This document shows positions 9,132 to 18,176 of a stretch of 64,000 bases of DNA, piece by piece; positions within the stretch are counted from its first letter, which is position 1, and each line of letters begins with the position of its first letter. The DNA is from Pseudomonas bijieensis. Lineage in GTDB: Bacteria; Pseudomonadota; Gammaproteobacteria; Pseudomonadales; Pseudomonadaceae. The notes beneath the pieces are model-generated. The model searched no databases. It saw only the letters and a program-made list of their open reading frames with translations, and had not been told where the DNA came from. The stretch lies in assembly GCF_013347965.1 (NCBI RefSeq), contig NZ_CP048810.1:2542001-2606000 (forward strand), written 5' to 3'. A program made the translations under genes and the position numbers.

Positions 9132-9880
9132 GGTGCACTCTGCCGGTCCAGGGCTTCGCGGATGCGTTGCACGGCCGCCACGGAGCTGGCGTTGTCGCCG
9201 TGCACACACAGGGTGTTGGCCTTCAGGTGCAAGGCGCTGCCATCACTGGCGGTCAACGCATCGCCGCGGGCGATGGTCAGGGCCTGCCCGATAATCACCT
9301 CGGGCTCGTGGTGCACCGCACCCGGCGTTTGCCGCGAAACCAGGCGACCGGCACTGTCATAGGCGCGATCAGCGAAGGCTTCGAACCACAGGGTCAGGCC
9401 GTATTCGTCGCCCAGGGCCTGGGCGGCACTGTTGTCCCGGGTCGCCATGAGCATCAACGGCAACTGCCGATCATAGGCTGCGACGGCCTGGATCACGGCA
9501 CGCAGTTGCGTCGGGTTGGCCATCATGTCGTTGTACATCGCCCCATGAGGCTTGACGTAGCTGACCCGTCCGCCCTGAGCCCGGCAAATGCCGTCGAGGG
9601 CGCCGATCTGGTAGTGCAGCAAGTCCTGCAACTCCTGGGCGCCATAGGCCATGGAGCGGCGACCGAAGCCCGCCAGGTCCTGATAGGCCGGGTGCGCACC
9701 GATCCGCACGCCGTGGCTCAGGGCCAGGCTGACGGTTTTGCGCATGATGCTCGGGTCGCCGGCGTGAAAGCCGCAGGCGATGTTGGCGCAATCGATGAAG
9801 GGCATCACCTCGGCGTCCAGACCCATGGTCCAGCTGCCGAAGCTTTCGCCGATGTCGCAGTTCAATAGCAGGCGGTTCAC
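9128..9880 (-). CDS. pxpA: 5-oxoprolinase subunit A (LamB/YcsF family)
   Basis: The 250-residue protein starts [17 protein letters not shown], the signature LNxDxGE start of the LamB/YcsF family. It has [15 protein letters not shown] and [14 protein letters not shown], which hold the conserved active-site residues. It is the hydrolytic subunit of PxpABC, converting 5-oxoproline to glutamate and removing a damaged glutamine product. The gene follows an MFS transporter gene by 64 bases on the same strand and overlaps pxpB. Confidence 0.94.
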   Translation of the reverse strand: MNRLLLNCDIGESFGSWTMGLDAEVMPFIDCANIACGFHAGDPSIMRKTVSLALSHGVRIGAHPAYQDLAGFGRRSMAYGAQELQDLLHYQIGALDGICRAQGGRVSYVKPHGAMYNDMMANPTQLRAVIQAVAAYDRQLPLMLMATRDNSAAQALGDEYGLTLWFEAFADRAYDSAGRLVSRQTPGAVHHEPEVIIGQALTIARGDALTASDGSALHLKANTLCVHGDNASSVAAVQRIREALDRQSAP

Positions 9881-9944
9881 GGTGAACGCTCCTGTAGGTT
9901 CTTTCTTTGTTTAACTGTGAGGCACGTGCCCCGCAGGTTATCAG

Positions 9945-11228
9945 TTACTCGGCTTCCAACTGCTTGCCCTGGGTTTCCGGCAGGCTCAGGGCCGCCAGAA
10001 TCACGACGCCATAGGACACCGCCGCAAATGCGCCGATACCCACGCTCAGCGGCACCTTCTGGCTCAAAATACCGATCAACAGCGGGAACAATGCCGCCAC
10101 CGCCCGGCCAATGTTGTAGCAGAAACCCTGACCCGAACCACGAATGCGTGTAGGGAACAGTTCGGTGAGGAACGAGCCCATGCCGCTGAACATCCCCGAC
10201 GCGAAGAACCCCAGGGGAAAGCCCAGCCAGAGCATCACGTTATTGCTCACCGGCACCTGGGTATACAGGAGGACGATGGTGAACGAGCCGATGGCGTACA
10301 GGACGAAGTTCTTTTTCCGACCCAGGATATCCGACAGGTACGCGCTGATGACGTAACCCACGTAGGAACCGACGATCACCATCGCCAGGTAGCCACCGGT
10401 ACTCAATACACTCAATCCACGTTCATTCTTGAGGAACGTCGGCAGCCAGGACGTGATGGCGTAGTAGCCGCCCAGGGCACCGGTGGTCAGCAGCGAGGCG
10501 CGAAGGGTGGTAAAGAGGATGCCGGGGGCAAAAATCTCGTAGAACTTCGCGGGGTTTTCCGGCGTCAACCGGGCCTTGGTCTGGTTATAGACTTCCGGAT
10601 CCTTGACCAGCCGGCGAACGAAAATCACGAACACCGCCGGGACAATGCCAAGGATGAACAAGGCACGCCAGGCATCCTCCGGTGGCAGTACCGAGAACAG
10701 CAGCGCATATAAAATCGCCGTCATGCCCCAGCCCAGCGCCCAGCCCGACTGCACCATGCCCACTGCCTTGCCGCGATCCTTGGCGCGGATCACCTCGCCC
10801 ATCAACACCGCGCCGGCAGTCCATTCACCGCCGAAGCCAAAGCCCATCAGCGTGCGGGCGATCAACAGTTGTTCATAGTTCTGGGCAAAGCCACAGAGGA
10901 AAGTGAAGAACGCGAACCACAGCACCGTCAGCTGCAGGGTGCGCACCCGACCGATGCGGTCGGAAAGTATGCCCGCCACCCAGCCACCGATGGCCGAAGC
11001 GATCAAGGTGCTGGTGTGGATCAGCCCTGCCTGGCCGGTGGTGATGCCCCACATCGCGATCAGGGTCGGCACCACGAAACTGAGCATTTGCGTGTCCATG
11101 CCGTCCAGGGCGTAGCCGATCTTGCAACTCCAGAATGTGCGACGTTCCTGCTGGTTGATGTTGCGATACCAATCGAACGGGCCAGAACGGGCCTGGGGTT
11201 GGGGGGACGCCGAGCGTGTCGGGTGCAC
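9945..11228 (-). CDS. MFS transporter of the 5-oxoprolinase operon
   Basis: The 427-residue protein has twelve predicted helices and the MFS loop motif GILSDRIGRVRTL between helices 2 and 3. Sequence style (GYALDGMDTQMLSF in helix 1, GFGFGGEWTAGAVLM in helix 4) fits the anion/aromatic acid:proton symporter group. Its place ahead of pxpA suggests uptake of 5-oxoproline or a related acid; this is inference. The only in-frame start near the N-terminus is GTG at 11228. An ATG four bases upstream is in another frame and would join this frame if one C of a six-C run (11201-11206) were absent, so the N-terminus is uncertain. Confidence 0.85.
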   Translation of the reverse strand: MHPTRSASPQPQARSGPFDWYRNINQQERRTFWSCKIGYALDGMDTQMLSFVVPTLIAMWGITTGQAGLIHTSTLIASAIGGWVAGILSDRIGRVRTLQLTVLWFAFFTFLCGFAQNYEQLLIARTLMGFGFGGEWTAGAVLMGEVIRAKDRGKAVGMVQSGWALGWGMTAILYALLFSVLPPEDAWRALFILGIVPAVFVIFVRRLVKDPEVYNQTKARLTPENPAKFYEIFAPGILFTTLRASLLTTGALGGYYAITSWLPTFLKNERGLSVLSTGGYLAMVIVGSYVGYVISAYLSDILGRKKNFVLYAIGSFTIVLLYTQVPVSNNVMLWLGFPLGFFASGMFSGMGSFLTELFPTRIRGSGQGFCYNIGRAVAALFPLLIGILSQKVPLSVGIGAFAAVSYGVVILAALSLPETQGKQLEAE

Positions 11229-11400
11229 TCATGGTGGTTCTCCACGGTTTTATTGTTCTTGAGTCTCGACGACGCTGACGTGGAGACCGTTGCCCCGATT
11301 CTTGAGCGCACGGCCGATCCCGTCCAACGAATAAAACCTTGGCTGGGTCATAAGAAAAACTTGATTGGGCAGAACATCGCCAACAAAGGCGAACCGCTTT

Positions 11401-11532
11401 TGTGGCGAGGGAGCTTGCTCCCGCTGGGCTGCGCAGCAGACCCGAAAGGCGCGATATCACCTGCCTGAAACTGCGCGGAGTCAGTTTTTGGGGCCGCTGC
11501 GCGCCCCAGCGGGAGCAAGCTCCCTCGCCACA
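11401..11532. repeat. REPIN, family B variant (GTGGCGAGGGAGCTTGCTCCC)
   Basis: TGTGGCGAGGGAGCTTGCTC on the left is inverted at the right end (11503-11532). The centre reads GCTGGGCTGCGCAGCAG with a matching GGCCGCTGCGCGCCCCAGC arm. It lies between the MFS start and the DUF2937 stop. Confidence 0.85.
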
Positions 11533-11584
11533 GGAGCCGACCCTATACCTGCTCCAGACAAAAAAACTTTGATCCGAGCGGTGG

Positions 11585-12127
11585 TTACAACCCGCGCAAA
11601 TCGCGCTCTTCGATCGGCCGGCTCTGGCGCAGACGCTTGCCGCCCAACACCACCCAATCGATCAGGCGGAACAGGCATTCCAGGCCGAACGACAGCAGCA
11701 TCGCACCGCTGATGCCCCAGATCATCGCCTCGGGAGTCAGCAGGATCTGGTAGCTGTAGCCGTTCCAGGTTTCCTTGCGAATGTCCGGGTCGGCGGCCAG
11801 CGCCACTTGCAGAAAGCGGATGTACCACGGGCCTTGCATCGCCTGGAATTGCTTGTCCAAAGCCTGCTGGCGTACGAGCAAGGTGTTCAGGCTGTCGGCA
11901 TCGCTGCGGAAGATCGGGTCCTCGCTGGCGCGGTAATGGGCCACCAGGGCCTGCATGTCGCCCTTGAAGAACTGGTTGGCGGTGCCCTGGAACCCTTGCA
12001 GGCCGGTTTGCGCCTCGATCAGGTGAGCCTCGACCCGCTTGGCGTAATCATTGATGAAGCCCGGCACCTGGACCCCAACCAGCAGGCCCACCGCGAACAA
12101 CACCAGGCGTAGATAACTGAGCAACAT
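11585..12127 (-). CDS. DUF2937 inner-membrane protein
   Basis: The 180-residue protein has a hydrophobic N-terminus (residues 4-25, SYLRLVLFAVGLLVGVQVPGF), an amphipathic middle (about 28-115) rich in Gln and Ala, and a second membrane segment near 133-155 (PEAMIWGISGAMLLSFGLE). This matches the DUF2937 family of proteobacterial membrane proteins, of unknown function. It is 12 bases downstream of the amidotransferase gene on the same strand, so they are probably one transcript. Confidence 0.8.
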   Translation of the reverse strand: MLLSYLRLVLFAVGLLVGVQVPGFINDYAKRVEAHLIEAQTGLQGFQGTANQFFKGDMQALVAHYRASEDPIFRSDADSLNTLLVRQQALDKQFQAMQGPWYIRFLQVALAADPDIRKETWNGYSYQILLTPEAMIWGISGAMLLSFGLECLFRLIDWVVLGGKRLRQSRPIEERDLRGL

Positions 12128-12139
12128 AACGTGACGTCC

Positions 12140-12916
12140 TTATTCGGTCCGACCGTGACTGACGCATTCGCCGCGTCGCCACAGGCTCCATTGGCCCGGC
12201 TCGTAGCGGGTCCAGGTTTCGTTTTCGGTCAAGGGTTCGGTGGCAATCACCGTGACCACGTCGTTGGGTGTGGTTTCAGCCTGGAAGTCGACAATCACAT
12301 CCACATCCTTGAGCCGTGCCGGGCCGAACGGCGCGCGACGGGTAATCTGAGCCAGTTTGGTCGAGCAATAGCAGAACAGCCAGTCGCCATCGCTGAGCAG
12401 GCAGTTGAACACGCCCTTGCTGCGGTATTCGGTGCAGGCCTGGATCAACGACGGTAGCAACTGTTCCACCTCCACCGGCTCGGGGAAGGCCTGGCGCACG
12501 CGGTTGAGCAGATCGCAGAAGGCCGCTTCGCTGTCGGTGTCGCCCACTGGCCGGTAGAAACTGACCTCAGGCTGGAAGTCGGCGAGCTGGCCGTTGTGGG
12601 CAAAGCACCAGTTACGCCCCCACAACTCACGCACGAACGGGTGCGTGTTGGACAGGCAGACCTTGCCGACGTTGGCCTGGCGAATATGCCCGATCACCAC
12701 TTCGCTCTTGATCGGATAGCGCTGCACCAGATTCGCCACTTCCGATTCGCTGCTGGCGGCCGGGTCCTGGAACAGGCGCAGGCCGCGGCCTTCATAGAAG
12801 GCGATGCCCCAACCATCCCGGTGCGGCCCGGTCTTGCCGCCGCGCTGCATCAGCCCGGTAAAGCTGAACACGATGTCGGTCGGCACATTGGCGCTCATGC
12901 CCAATAACTCACACAT
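12140..12916 (-). CDS. Class II glutamine amidotransferase (YafJ-like)
   Basis: The 258-residue protein starts MCELLGMSANVP; Cys2 becomes the N-terminal nucleophile after methionine removal. The Ntn-hydrolase glutaminase fold is supported by RDGWGIAFYEGRG (about 38-50), GHIRQANVGKV with NTHPFVRELW, and FAHNGQLADF, which supply the Arg, Asn and Gly of the glutamine site. There is no synthase domain, so the acceptor of ammonia is unknown. It is the middle gene of a small minus-strand group with the membrane protein upstream and DUF2937 downstream. Confidence 0.9.
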   Translation of the reverse strand: MCELLGMSANVPTDIVFSFTGLMQRGGKTGPHRDGWGIAFYEGRGLRLFQDPAASSESEVANLVQRYPIKSEVVIGHIRQANVGKVCLSNTHPFVRELWGRNWCFAHNGQLADFQPEVSFYRPVGDTDSEAAFCDLLNRVRQAFPEPVEVEQLLPSLIQACTEYRSKGVFNCLLSDGDWLFCYCSTKLAQITRRAPFGPARLKDVDVIVDFQAETTPNDVVTVIATEPLTENETWTRYEPGQWSLWRRGECVSHGRTE

Positions 12917-12948
12917 GCTCGAACTCTCGCTTCAAAGGGCAGGCCCGG

Positions 12949-13437
12949 TTACAGGCGCGGTTCGATACGCGAACGCTGGGGGTTACTCGGCACGGGCGGG
13001 CGACCGTAACGGTCATCACCGGCCACGCCGAACGGCGGCTCATCGTCGGGCTCATCGGCCGCAGCGGCGGCTTTTGCGGCGGCGGCCCGTTCCTTGCGAG
13101 CGTTGGCGGAACGCTCGATGGGGAAGCGGATCAACACGATCACCAGATAGAGGCCGAAGGCAATCATGCCGTACATGAGCAGATCGGACGCTGCTCGCCA
13201 GACGTTGTTGCCGACCTTGAACAGTACGTCCAGGGCGACAATGGCCAAGGCCGGGGCAACTTTGTCCTTCACCGGGTCGACGATGGTGGGGCTGAACAGC
13301 AACACCGCCATCAGCAACCGCAGCGGTTCGCGCAACCAGCGCCACATCCAGCGGGTCATGCGCATCCACACCAGCAGGCAGCCCAGGGCGGCGAAGGCGT
13401 AGAGGCCCCAGGCGATCAGATAGTCATTCTCGGTCAT
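12949..13437 (-). CDS. Small inner-membrane protein, unknown function
   Basis: The protein has 162 residues with membrane segments near 8-25 (AWGLYAFAALGCLLVWM), 36-50 (LRLLMAVLLFSPTIV), 60-75 and 88-107 (LMYGMIAFGLYLVIVLI). A charged C-terminal tail follows, rich in Ala, Lys and Glu, with DEPDDEPPFGVAGDDRYGRP. It looks like a conserved Pseudomonas membrane protein; no family with a known role was recognised. The start at 13437 (MTENDYL) or 13446 (MDTMTEN) cannot be decided. It lies 32 bases upstream of the amidotransferase gene. Confidence 0.7.
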   Translation of the reverse strand: MTENDYLIAWGLYAFAALGCLLVWMRMTRWMWRWLREPLRLLMAVLLFSPTIVDPVKDKVAPALAIVALDVLFKVGNNVWRAASDLLMYGMIAFGLYLVIVLIRFPIERSANARKERAAAAKAAAAADEPDDEPPFGVAGDDRYGRPPVPSNPQRSRIEPRL

Positions 13438-13581
13438 GGTGTCCATGGCAAGGCAGGCAAAGAGACGCTTATAGTAACGGCTTTTCGCTCGTCAGGCTGC
13501 CCCGGCGTCTGGCGAATGGCCTGTGTGGTTACTTCTGCCCAGGCCACGCGCCCCTTTTCGTACAACGTTCGAGAGCCTTTC

Positions 13582-15636
13582 ATGTCCCTATCTGCCCACG
13601 TTTCCAACGCCCCGATTGCCCGCAGGGACCCCGGTGTTGACCCGTACGCCTGGCTGCAGGAACGCGACACCGACGCCGTGCTCGACTACCTCAAGGCCGA
13701 AAACAGCTACCAGCAGGCGCAACTGGCCGATCAGGCCGAACTGCGCGAAACCCTGTTCCAGGAGATCAAGGGCCGGATCCTCGAGACCGATCTGTCGCTG
13801 CCCTCGCCCTGGGGTCCGTACCTGTATTACACCCGCACCACGGCCGGTGACGAATACCCGCGCCACTACCGCTGCCCGCGCCCGACCGATGACAGCCTGA
13901 CCGTGGATGAAAGCCGCGAACAACTGCTGCTGGACCCGAACGCGTTGGCCGGCGGCGGCTTCTTCTCCCTGGGCGCCTTCAGCATCAGCCCCGACCACCA
14001 GCGCCTGGCCTACAGCCTGGACACCACAGGCGACGAAATCTACACCCTGTTCGTGAAGGAACTGTCCAACGACAAGGTCAGTGAACTGTCCTTCGACGAT
14101 TGCGACGGCAGCATGACCTGGGCCAATGACAGCCTGACGCTGTTTTTTGGCGAGCTGGACGACACCCACCGTCCTCACAAACTCTGGCGCTACCGCCTGG
14201 ACGGCACGGCCGCCGAGGAGGTGTTCCATGAGCCGGACGGGCGCTTCTTCCTGCATTGCTATCGTTCGAGCTCGGAACAGCAGTTGATCCTGTCCCTGGG
14301 CAGCAAGACCACCAGCGAAGTCTGGGTGCTGGACGCCACGCAGCCGCAACAGCCCTTCACCTGCCTGGCGCCTCGGCGGGAAGAACACGAGTATGACGTC
14401 GACCATGGCCTGCTCGATGGCCAATGGACTTGGTTGATCCGCAGCAACCGCGACGGGATCAACTTCGCCCTGTACCAGGCCGTCGACACCGGCGTCGCGC
14501 CGACCGAGGCCGACTGGCAGAACCTGATCCCCCACAGCGACACGGTGATGATCGACGGCCTGAGCCTGAACGCAGGGGCCATGACCCTGAGCCTGCGTGA
14601 AGGTGGCCTGCCGATCATCGAGGTTCACCCCCAGGGTTTGCCGGCCTATCGGGTGCAATTGCCAGACGCGGCCTACAGCCTGCATGTGCAGAACAGCCTG
14701 GAATTCATCAGTGATCGCATTCGCCTGCGCTACGAAGCCCTGAACCGCCCGGCGCAGATCCGTCAGTTGGACCTGGCCAGCGGCGAACAGGTCGTGCTCA
14801 AGCAAACCCCGGTACTAGGCCCGTTCGACGCCGACGCCTACGTCAGCCAGCGGCTTTGGGCAACGGCACCGGACGGCACCCAGGTGCCCATCAGCCTGGT
14901 GGTCAAGCGCGAAGCCCTCGGCCGGCCCGTACCGCTGTACCTGTACGGCTACGGAGCCTATGGCGAGAGTCTCGACCCTTGGTTTTCCCACGCGCGGCTG
15001 AGCCTGCTCGACCGTGGTGTGGCGTTTGCCATCGCCCACGTGCGCGGCGGCGGAGAGCTGGGAGAAGCCTGGTACCGCGCCGGCAAGCAGGAGCACAAGC
15101 ACAACACCTTCAGCGACTTCATCGCCTGTGCCGAACATTTGATCGCCAACGGTTTCACCACCGCCGGACAACTGGCGATCAGCGGCGGCAGCGCCGGTGG
15201 CCTGCTGATTGGCGCAGTACTCAATCAACGCCCGGAGCTGTTCAAGGTGGCGATTGCCGAAGTGCCGTTCGTCGATGTGCTCAACACCATGCTCGACCCG
15301 GACTTGCCATTGACCGTCACTGAATACGACGAATGGGGCAACCCCGAGGAACCAGACGTTTATGATCGGATCCGGGCCTACGCCCCGTACGAAAACGTCA
15401 GCGCCCAGGCCTATCCGGCGCTGCTGGTGATCGCCGGGTACAACGACAGCCGCGTGCAGTACTGGGAAGCGGCCAAGTGGGTGGCGAAATTGCGCGCCAC
15501 CAAGACCGATGACAACCCTTTGCTGCTCAAGACCGAACTGGACGCCGGCCACGGCGGGATGAGTGGGCGCTACCAGGGATTGCGTGACGTAGCGCTCGAA
15601 TATGCATTTGTCTTGAAAGTTTTGGGGTTGGGTTGA
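13582..15636 (+). CDS. ptrB: Oligopeptidase B
   Basis: The S9A-family cytoplasmic serine peptidase cleaves short peptides after Arg or Lys. The 684-residue length is typical. The N-terminal half is the seven-bladed propeller. The C-terminal alpha/beta hydrolase carries Ser537 in SGGSAGG, Asp622 in GYNDSRV and His657 in DAGHGG. The ATG at 13582 follows GAGAGCC; an upstream in-frame extension of 22 codons is less family-like. The gene stands alone between the divergent small membrane protein gene and a palindromic repeat. Confidence 0.95.
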   Translation: MSLSAHVSNAPIARRDPGVDPYAWLQERDTDAVLDYLKAENSYQQAQLADQAELRETLFQEIKGRILETDLSLPSPWGPYLYYTRTTAGDEYPRHYRCPRPTDDSLTVDESREQLLLDPNALAGGGFFSLGAFSISPDHQRLAYSLDTTGDEIYTLFVKELSNDKVSELSFDDCDGSMTWANDSLTLFFGELDDTHRPHKLWRYRLDGTAAEEVFHEPDGRFFLHCYRSSSEQQLILSLGSKTTSEVWVLDATQPQQPFTCLAPRREEHEYDVDHGLLDGQWTWLIRSNRDGINFALYQAVDTGVAPTEADWQNLIPHSDTVMIDGLSLNAGAMTLSLREGGLPIIEVHPQGLPAYRVQLPDAAYSLHVQNSLEFISDRIRLRYEALNRPAQIRQLDLASGEQVVLKQTPVLGPFDADAYVSQRLWATAPDGTQVPISLVVKREALGRPVPLYLYGYGAYGESLDPWFSHARLSLLDRGVAFAIAHVRGGGELGEAWYRAGKQEHKHNTFSDFIACAEHLIANGFTTAGQLAISGGSAGGLLIGAVLNQRPELFKVAIAEVPFVDVLNTMLDPDLPLTVTEYDEWGNPEEPDVYDRIRAYAPYENVSAQAYPALLVIAGYNDSRVQYWEAAKWVAKLRATKTDDNPLLLKTELDAGHGGMSGRYQGLRDVALEYAFVLKVLGLG

Positions 15637-15695
15637 GGAACTCCATCGGATCGCCGGGTCTTAGCTCCATGCGCAGGCTCTGATGCAACCACAGT

Positions 15696-15727
15696 CCAAT
15701 GTGGGAGCGAGCTTGCTCCCACATTGG
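15696..15727. repeat. Short REP palindrome, family A
   Basis: CCAATGTGGGAGC and GCTCCCACATTGG form perfect 13-base arms around a six-base loop. It sits 59 bases after the ptrB stop. It may form a transcript-end hairpin, though no T run follows. Confidence 0.8.
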
Positions 15728-15788
15728 ATCTTCTTACATCCAGGCCAACCCGAAACCGCAACAAACACAAGAAAAAGACCGTGACAAC

Positions 15789-16263
15789 ATGTCAGAACCG
15801 ACCTTACTGAACAAAGAAATCCGCGACTGGCTGATGGACTGCGGTCTGTTCGACCAGTTGCTGCCTGTCGACTTCGCCGCGGCGTCTGGCTATTTCAGCA
15901 TCAGCGCCATCGCCGAGGGTGAAGCGATTTTCCGCGAAGGGGATGCCGGCAGTTTCATGTGCATCATCCACACCGGCCAAGTGGCCGTGCAGAAAACCGG
16001 CCCCGACGGCCAACCCGTGACCATCGCCACGCTGCGCAGCGGACGGGCCTTCGGCGAAATGGCCGTGCTCGACGGCGAACGACGCTCGGCCAGCTGCATC
16101 GCGGCCAGTGATTGCCAGCTGCTGAACCTGGGCAAGGACTCCCCTGGAAAAAATGCTCAACGACGCCCCGAAGATCGCCGCCAAGATCATCCGCGCCCTC
16201 GCCGTCTCCCTGTCCAAGCGCCTGCGCATGGCCGATGGGCAGTTGCTGTCGCAGCAGGTCTAG
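15789..16263 (+). pseudogene. Cyclic-nucleotide-binding domain protein, frameshifted
   Basis: The first 117 codons encode a cNMP-binding beta-roll with the phosphate cassette FGEMAVLDGERRSASC. After LLNLGKDS, a run of four C (16141-16144) throws the frame off. Dropping one C restores SLEKMLNDAPKIAAKIIRAL and then SLSKRLRMADGQLLSQQV, ending with TAG at 16261-16263. That C-terminal helix pattern is normal for these proteins and gives about 157 residues. As written, the frame instead runs on through a REPIN to 16454. It is either a genuine inactivating or phase-variable change or a sequencing error. No DNA-binding domain is present, so it would be a sensor or adaptor rather than a Crp-type regulator. 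Confidence 0.85.
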
Positions 16264-16288
16264 CTCACCTCCAGTTGAAATACAGAAT

Positions 16289-16380
16289 CTGTGGGAGCGA
16301 GCCTGCTCGCGATAGCGTCGGATCAGCCAGTATCCATGTTGACTGGTATATCGCTATCGCGAGCAGGCTCGCTCCCACAG
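16289..16380. repeat. REPIN, family A
   Basis: CTGTGGGAGCGAGCCTGCTC and its complement lie at the two ends, separated by about 40 bases. It lies between the 3' ends of the frameshifted gene and the proline-rich gene. Confidence 0.85.
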
Positions 16381-16411
16381 GTTTTTGCCATTCAGTTGTT
16401 TCACCGACTGG

Positions 16412-16708
16412 CTACAAGCCTATCCCCCCGGGCGTCTTGGCCTTCACCGGCTGAGGCTCCATGCCCGGTATCGGCTGGTCCTTCGGCGGCTTGGGCATTT
16501 CGATCGGTGGCAGCAACGGCGGCCCACCACTTCCAGCACCGGGCTTGGGTATGCCGTTGGGCGTGACCGGCGGATACGGCATCGGGGTCGCGGTGCCAGG
16601 CGACCCGGGGATAGTGGGTGGGTTGACCGGAATCGTCGGTTGTTGGGCCTGGGCGCAACTTATTGAGAGCGTCGCCAGGGCAATGGCCGTTAGAATGATG
16701 CACTTCAT
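16412..16708 (-). CDS. Proline-rich secreted protein, unknown function
   Basis: The 98-residue protein has a clear signal peptide (MKCIILTAIALATLSISCAQA, cleavage after AQA near residue 21). The mature part is about one third proline, with repeated PPTIP, PMPYPPVTP and MPKPPKDQP blocks and glycine-rich turns. It is probably unstructured and periplasmic or cell-wall associated. No domain was recognised. It is divergent from the spermidine-synthase-like gene, with 73 bases between the starts. Confidence 0.65.
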   Translation of the reverse strand: MKCIILTAIALATLSISCAQAQQPTIPVNPPTIPGSPGTATPMPYPPVTPNGIPKPGAGSGGPPLLPPIEMPKPPKDQPIPGMEPQPVKAKTPGGIGL

Positions 16709-16781
16709 CAATGGCTCCGTGGCTATTGTCTGCTTTAAGGCTAGTCGTTGCCGCGCCGGTTCGCCCTCCTACGAGATTTCC

Positions 16782-17468
16782 ATGAAACGTTTCGTCCTGC
16801 TCGACACCACGCCCATCCCTGATAACGGCGGTGCCCTGTGCCTGTTCGAGTACGGCGAAGACTTCGTCATCAAGATCCAGGGCGGTGACGGCGGGCAGTT
16901 GATGAACACCCGTATGCACGGTTCCGAAGACGCCCTGGCGGAGATTCCCTGCCGCAAGGTCGCCGGCCGTCCCGGCTCGCGCGTACTGATCGGCGGCCTC
17001 GGCATGGGCTTCACCCTCGCCTCGGCTCTCAAGCACCTGGGCAAGACCGCCGAAGTGGTGGTGGCCGAGCTGGTGCCCGGCGTGGTGGAGTGGAACCGTG
17101 GCCCTTTGGGTGAAAAGGCCGGGCGACCCTTGTCGGACCCGCGCACGGTGATCCGCATGGAAGACGTGGCCAAGGTGCTGCAAGCCGAGCCCCAGGGTTT
17201 CGACGCGATCATGCTGGATGTCGACAACGGCCCGGAAGGCCTGACCCAGAAAGCCAACAGTTGGCTGTATTCGACCGGTGGCCTGGCTGCCTGCGCCAAG
17301 GCCCTGCGGCCCAAGGGCGTGCTGTCGGTGTGGTCGGCCAGCGCTGACCGGCAGTTTTCCGACAAGCTGAAGAAAGCCGGCTTCAAGGCCGAAGAGGTGC
17401 AGGTGTTCGCCCATGGCAACAAAGGCACCCGCCACACCATCTGGATTGCCGAGAAGCTCAAGGGCTGA
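16782..17468 (+). CDS. Spermidine-synthase-like SAM-fold protein
   Basis: The 228-residue protein has the spermidine synthase/SAM methyltransferase Rossmann fold. VLIGGLGMGFTLASAL (about 68-83) is the nucleotide-binding loop, VVVAELVPGVVEWNR (about 92-106) gives the acidic ribose contact, and FDAIMLDVDNGPEG (about 141-154) is the strand-4 motif. It lacks the N-terminal beta-strand domain and some aminopropyl acceptor residues of true SpeE, so its substrate is unknown. The ATG at 16782 fits the MKRFVLLDTTPIPDNGG start seen in close relatives. The HNH gene follows 48 bases later and may be in the same transcript. Confidence 0.8.
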   Translation: MKRFVLLDTTPIPDNGGALCLFEYGEDFVIKIQGGDGGQLMNTRMHGSEDALAEIPCRKVAGRPGSRVLIGGLGMGFTLASALKHLGKTAEVVVAELVPGVVEWNRGPLGEKAGRPLSDPRTVIRMEDVAKVLQAEPQGFDAIMLDVDNGPEGLTQKANSWLYSTGGLAACAKALRPKGVLSVWSASADRQFSDKLKKAGFKAEEVQVFAHGNKGTRHTIWIAEKLKG

Positions 17469-17516
17469 GCTAAACTCTGTCCAACCGTCATCAGTCTTTT
17501 CTACAAAGGTGGACCC

Positions 17517-17891
17517 ATGAGTTCGTCAACACCGCCGTCCAACACCGCCAAGCTGGACCGCATCCTTGCCGATGCCCAGCGCGACCGGGAGATGGGCTAT
17601 CGCGACAAAGCCCTGAAAATGTACCCCCATGTCTGTGGCCGCTGCGCCCGCGAATTTTCCGGCAAGCGCCTGAGCGAACTGACCGTTCACCACCGCGACC
17701 ACAACCACGACAACAATCCGCAGGACGGTTCCAACTGGGAACTGCTGTGCCTGTACTGCCACGACAACGAGCACTCGCGCTACACCGACCAGCAATACTT
17801 CGGCGACGGCTCCCTGAGCACGCCGAAAATCGCCAAGGCCACCCACAACCCCTTCGCCGCGCTGGCCGGGTTGATGAAGAAAGACGAATAG
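17517..17891 (+). CDS. yajD: YajD-family HNH nuclease
   Basis: The 124-residue protein has one HNH/zinc-finger nuclease domain: CGRC (about 41-44), the core LTVHHRDHNHDNNPQDGSNW, and CLYCHDNEH as the second zinc-binding pair and last catalytic histidine. Length and order match YajD of Escherichia coli, whose role is not established. It is cytoplasmic, with no restriction or toxin partner beside it. Confidence 0.88.
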   Translation: MSSSTPPSNTAKLDRILADAQRDREMGYRDKALKMYPHVCGRCAREFSGKRLSELTVHHRDHNHDNNPQDGSNWELLCLYCHDNEHSRYTDQQYFGDGSLSTPKIAKATHNPFAALAGLMKKDE

Positions 17892-17900
17892 TCAGCCATT

Positions 17901-17960
17901 GCGGCGAGGGTGTTTATCTTGCGCTGCAACGTTTTGCGCCCAGATAAACCCCTCGCCACA
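17901..17960. repeat. Diverged REPIN, family B-like
   Basis: GGCGAGGGTGTTTATCTTG and CAGATAAACCCCTCGCC form imperfect arms around GCGCTGCAACGTTTTGCGC. It follows the yajD stop and resembles the family B elements but is clearly degraded. Confidence 0.6.
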
Positions 17961-18176
17961 CGTGGCCCGCTCGACTGCCCATGCCGCTCGCATGGACCCG
18001 CTGACAAATCTGCAATGTCCCCGTCAGGTCACTGACAGCCTCGCACCTTTAGCATGCCCGTTGCTTCCCTCATTCAGAGGTGAAGTAAGCCAAGGTTGAT
18101 GAATGTCAATCTGCCAAAGCACGCCCTGCCTATGCTGTGGCTATGGGTGGCTCGCCCGGCCTGAAGGAGCGATACC

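Noticed and set aside
13588..14805. Long open frame on the minus strand across ptrB (405 residues)
   Set aside because: It mirrors a strong oligopeptidase B gene with complete catalytic motifs; such antisense frames are usual in high-GC DNA, and it shows no family features.
17962..18176. CueR or other copper operator upstream of the DUF2933/ATPase operon
   Set aside because: No dyad resembling the CueR consensus or a spaced 19-base promoter was found by eye.
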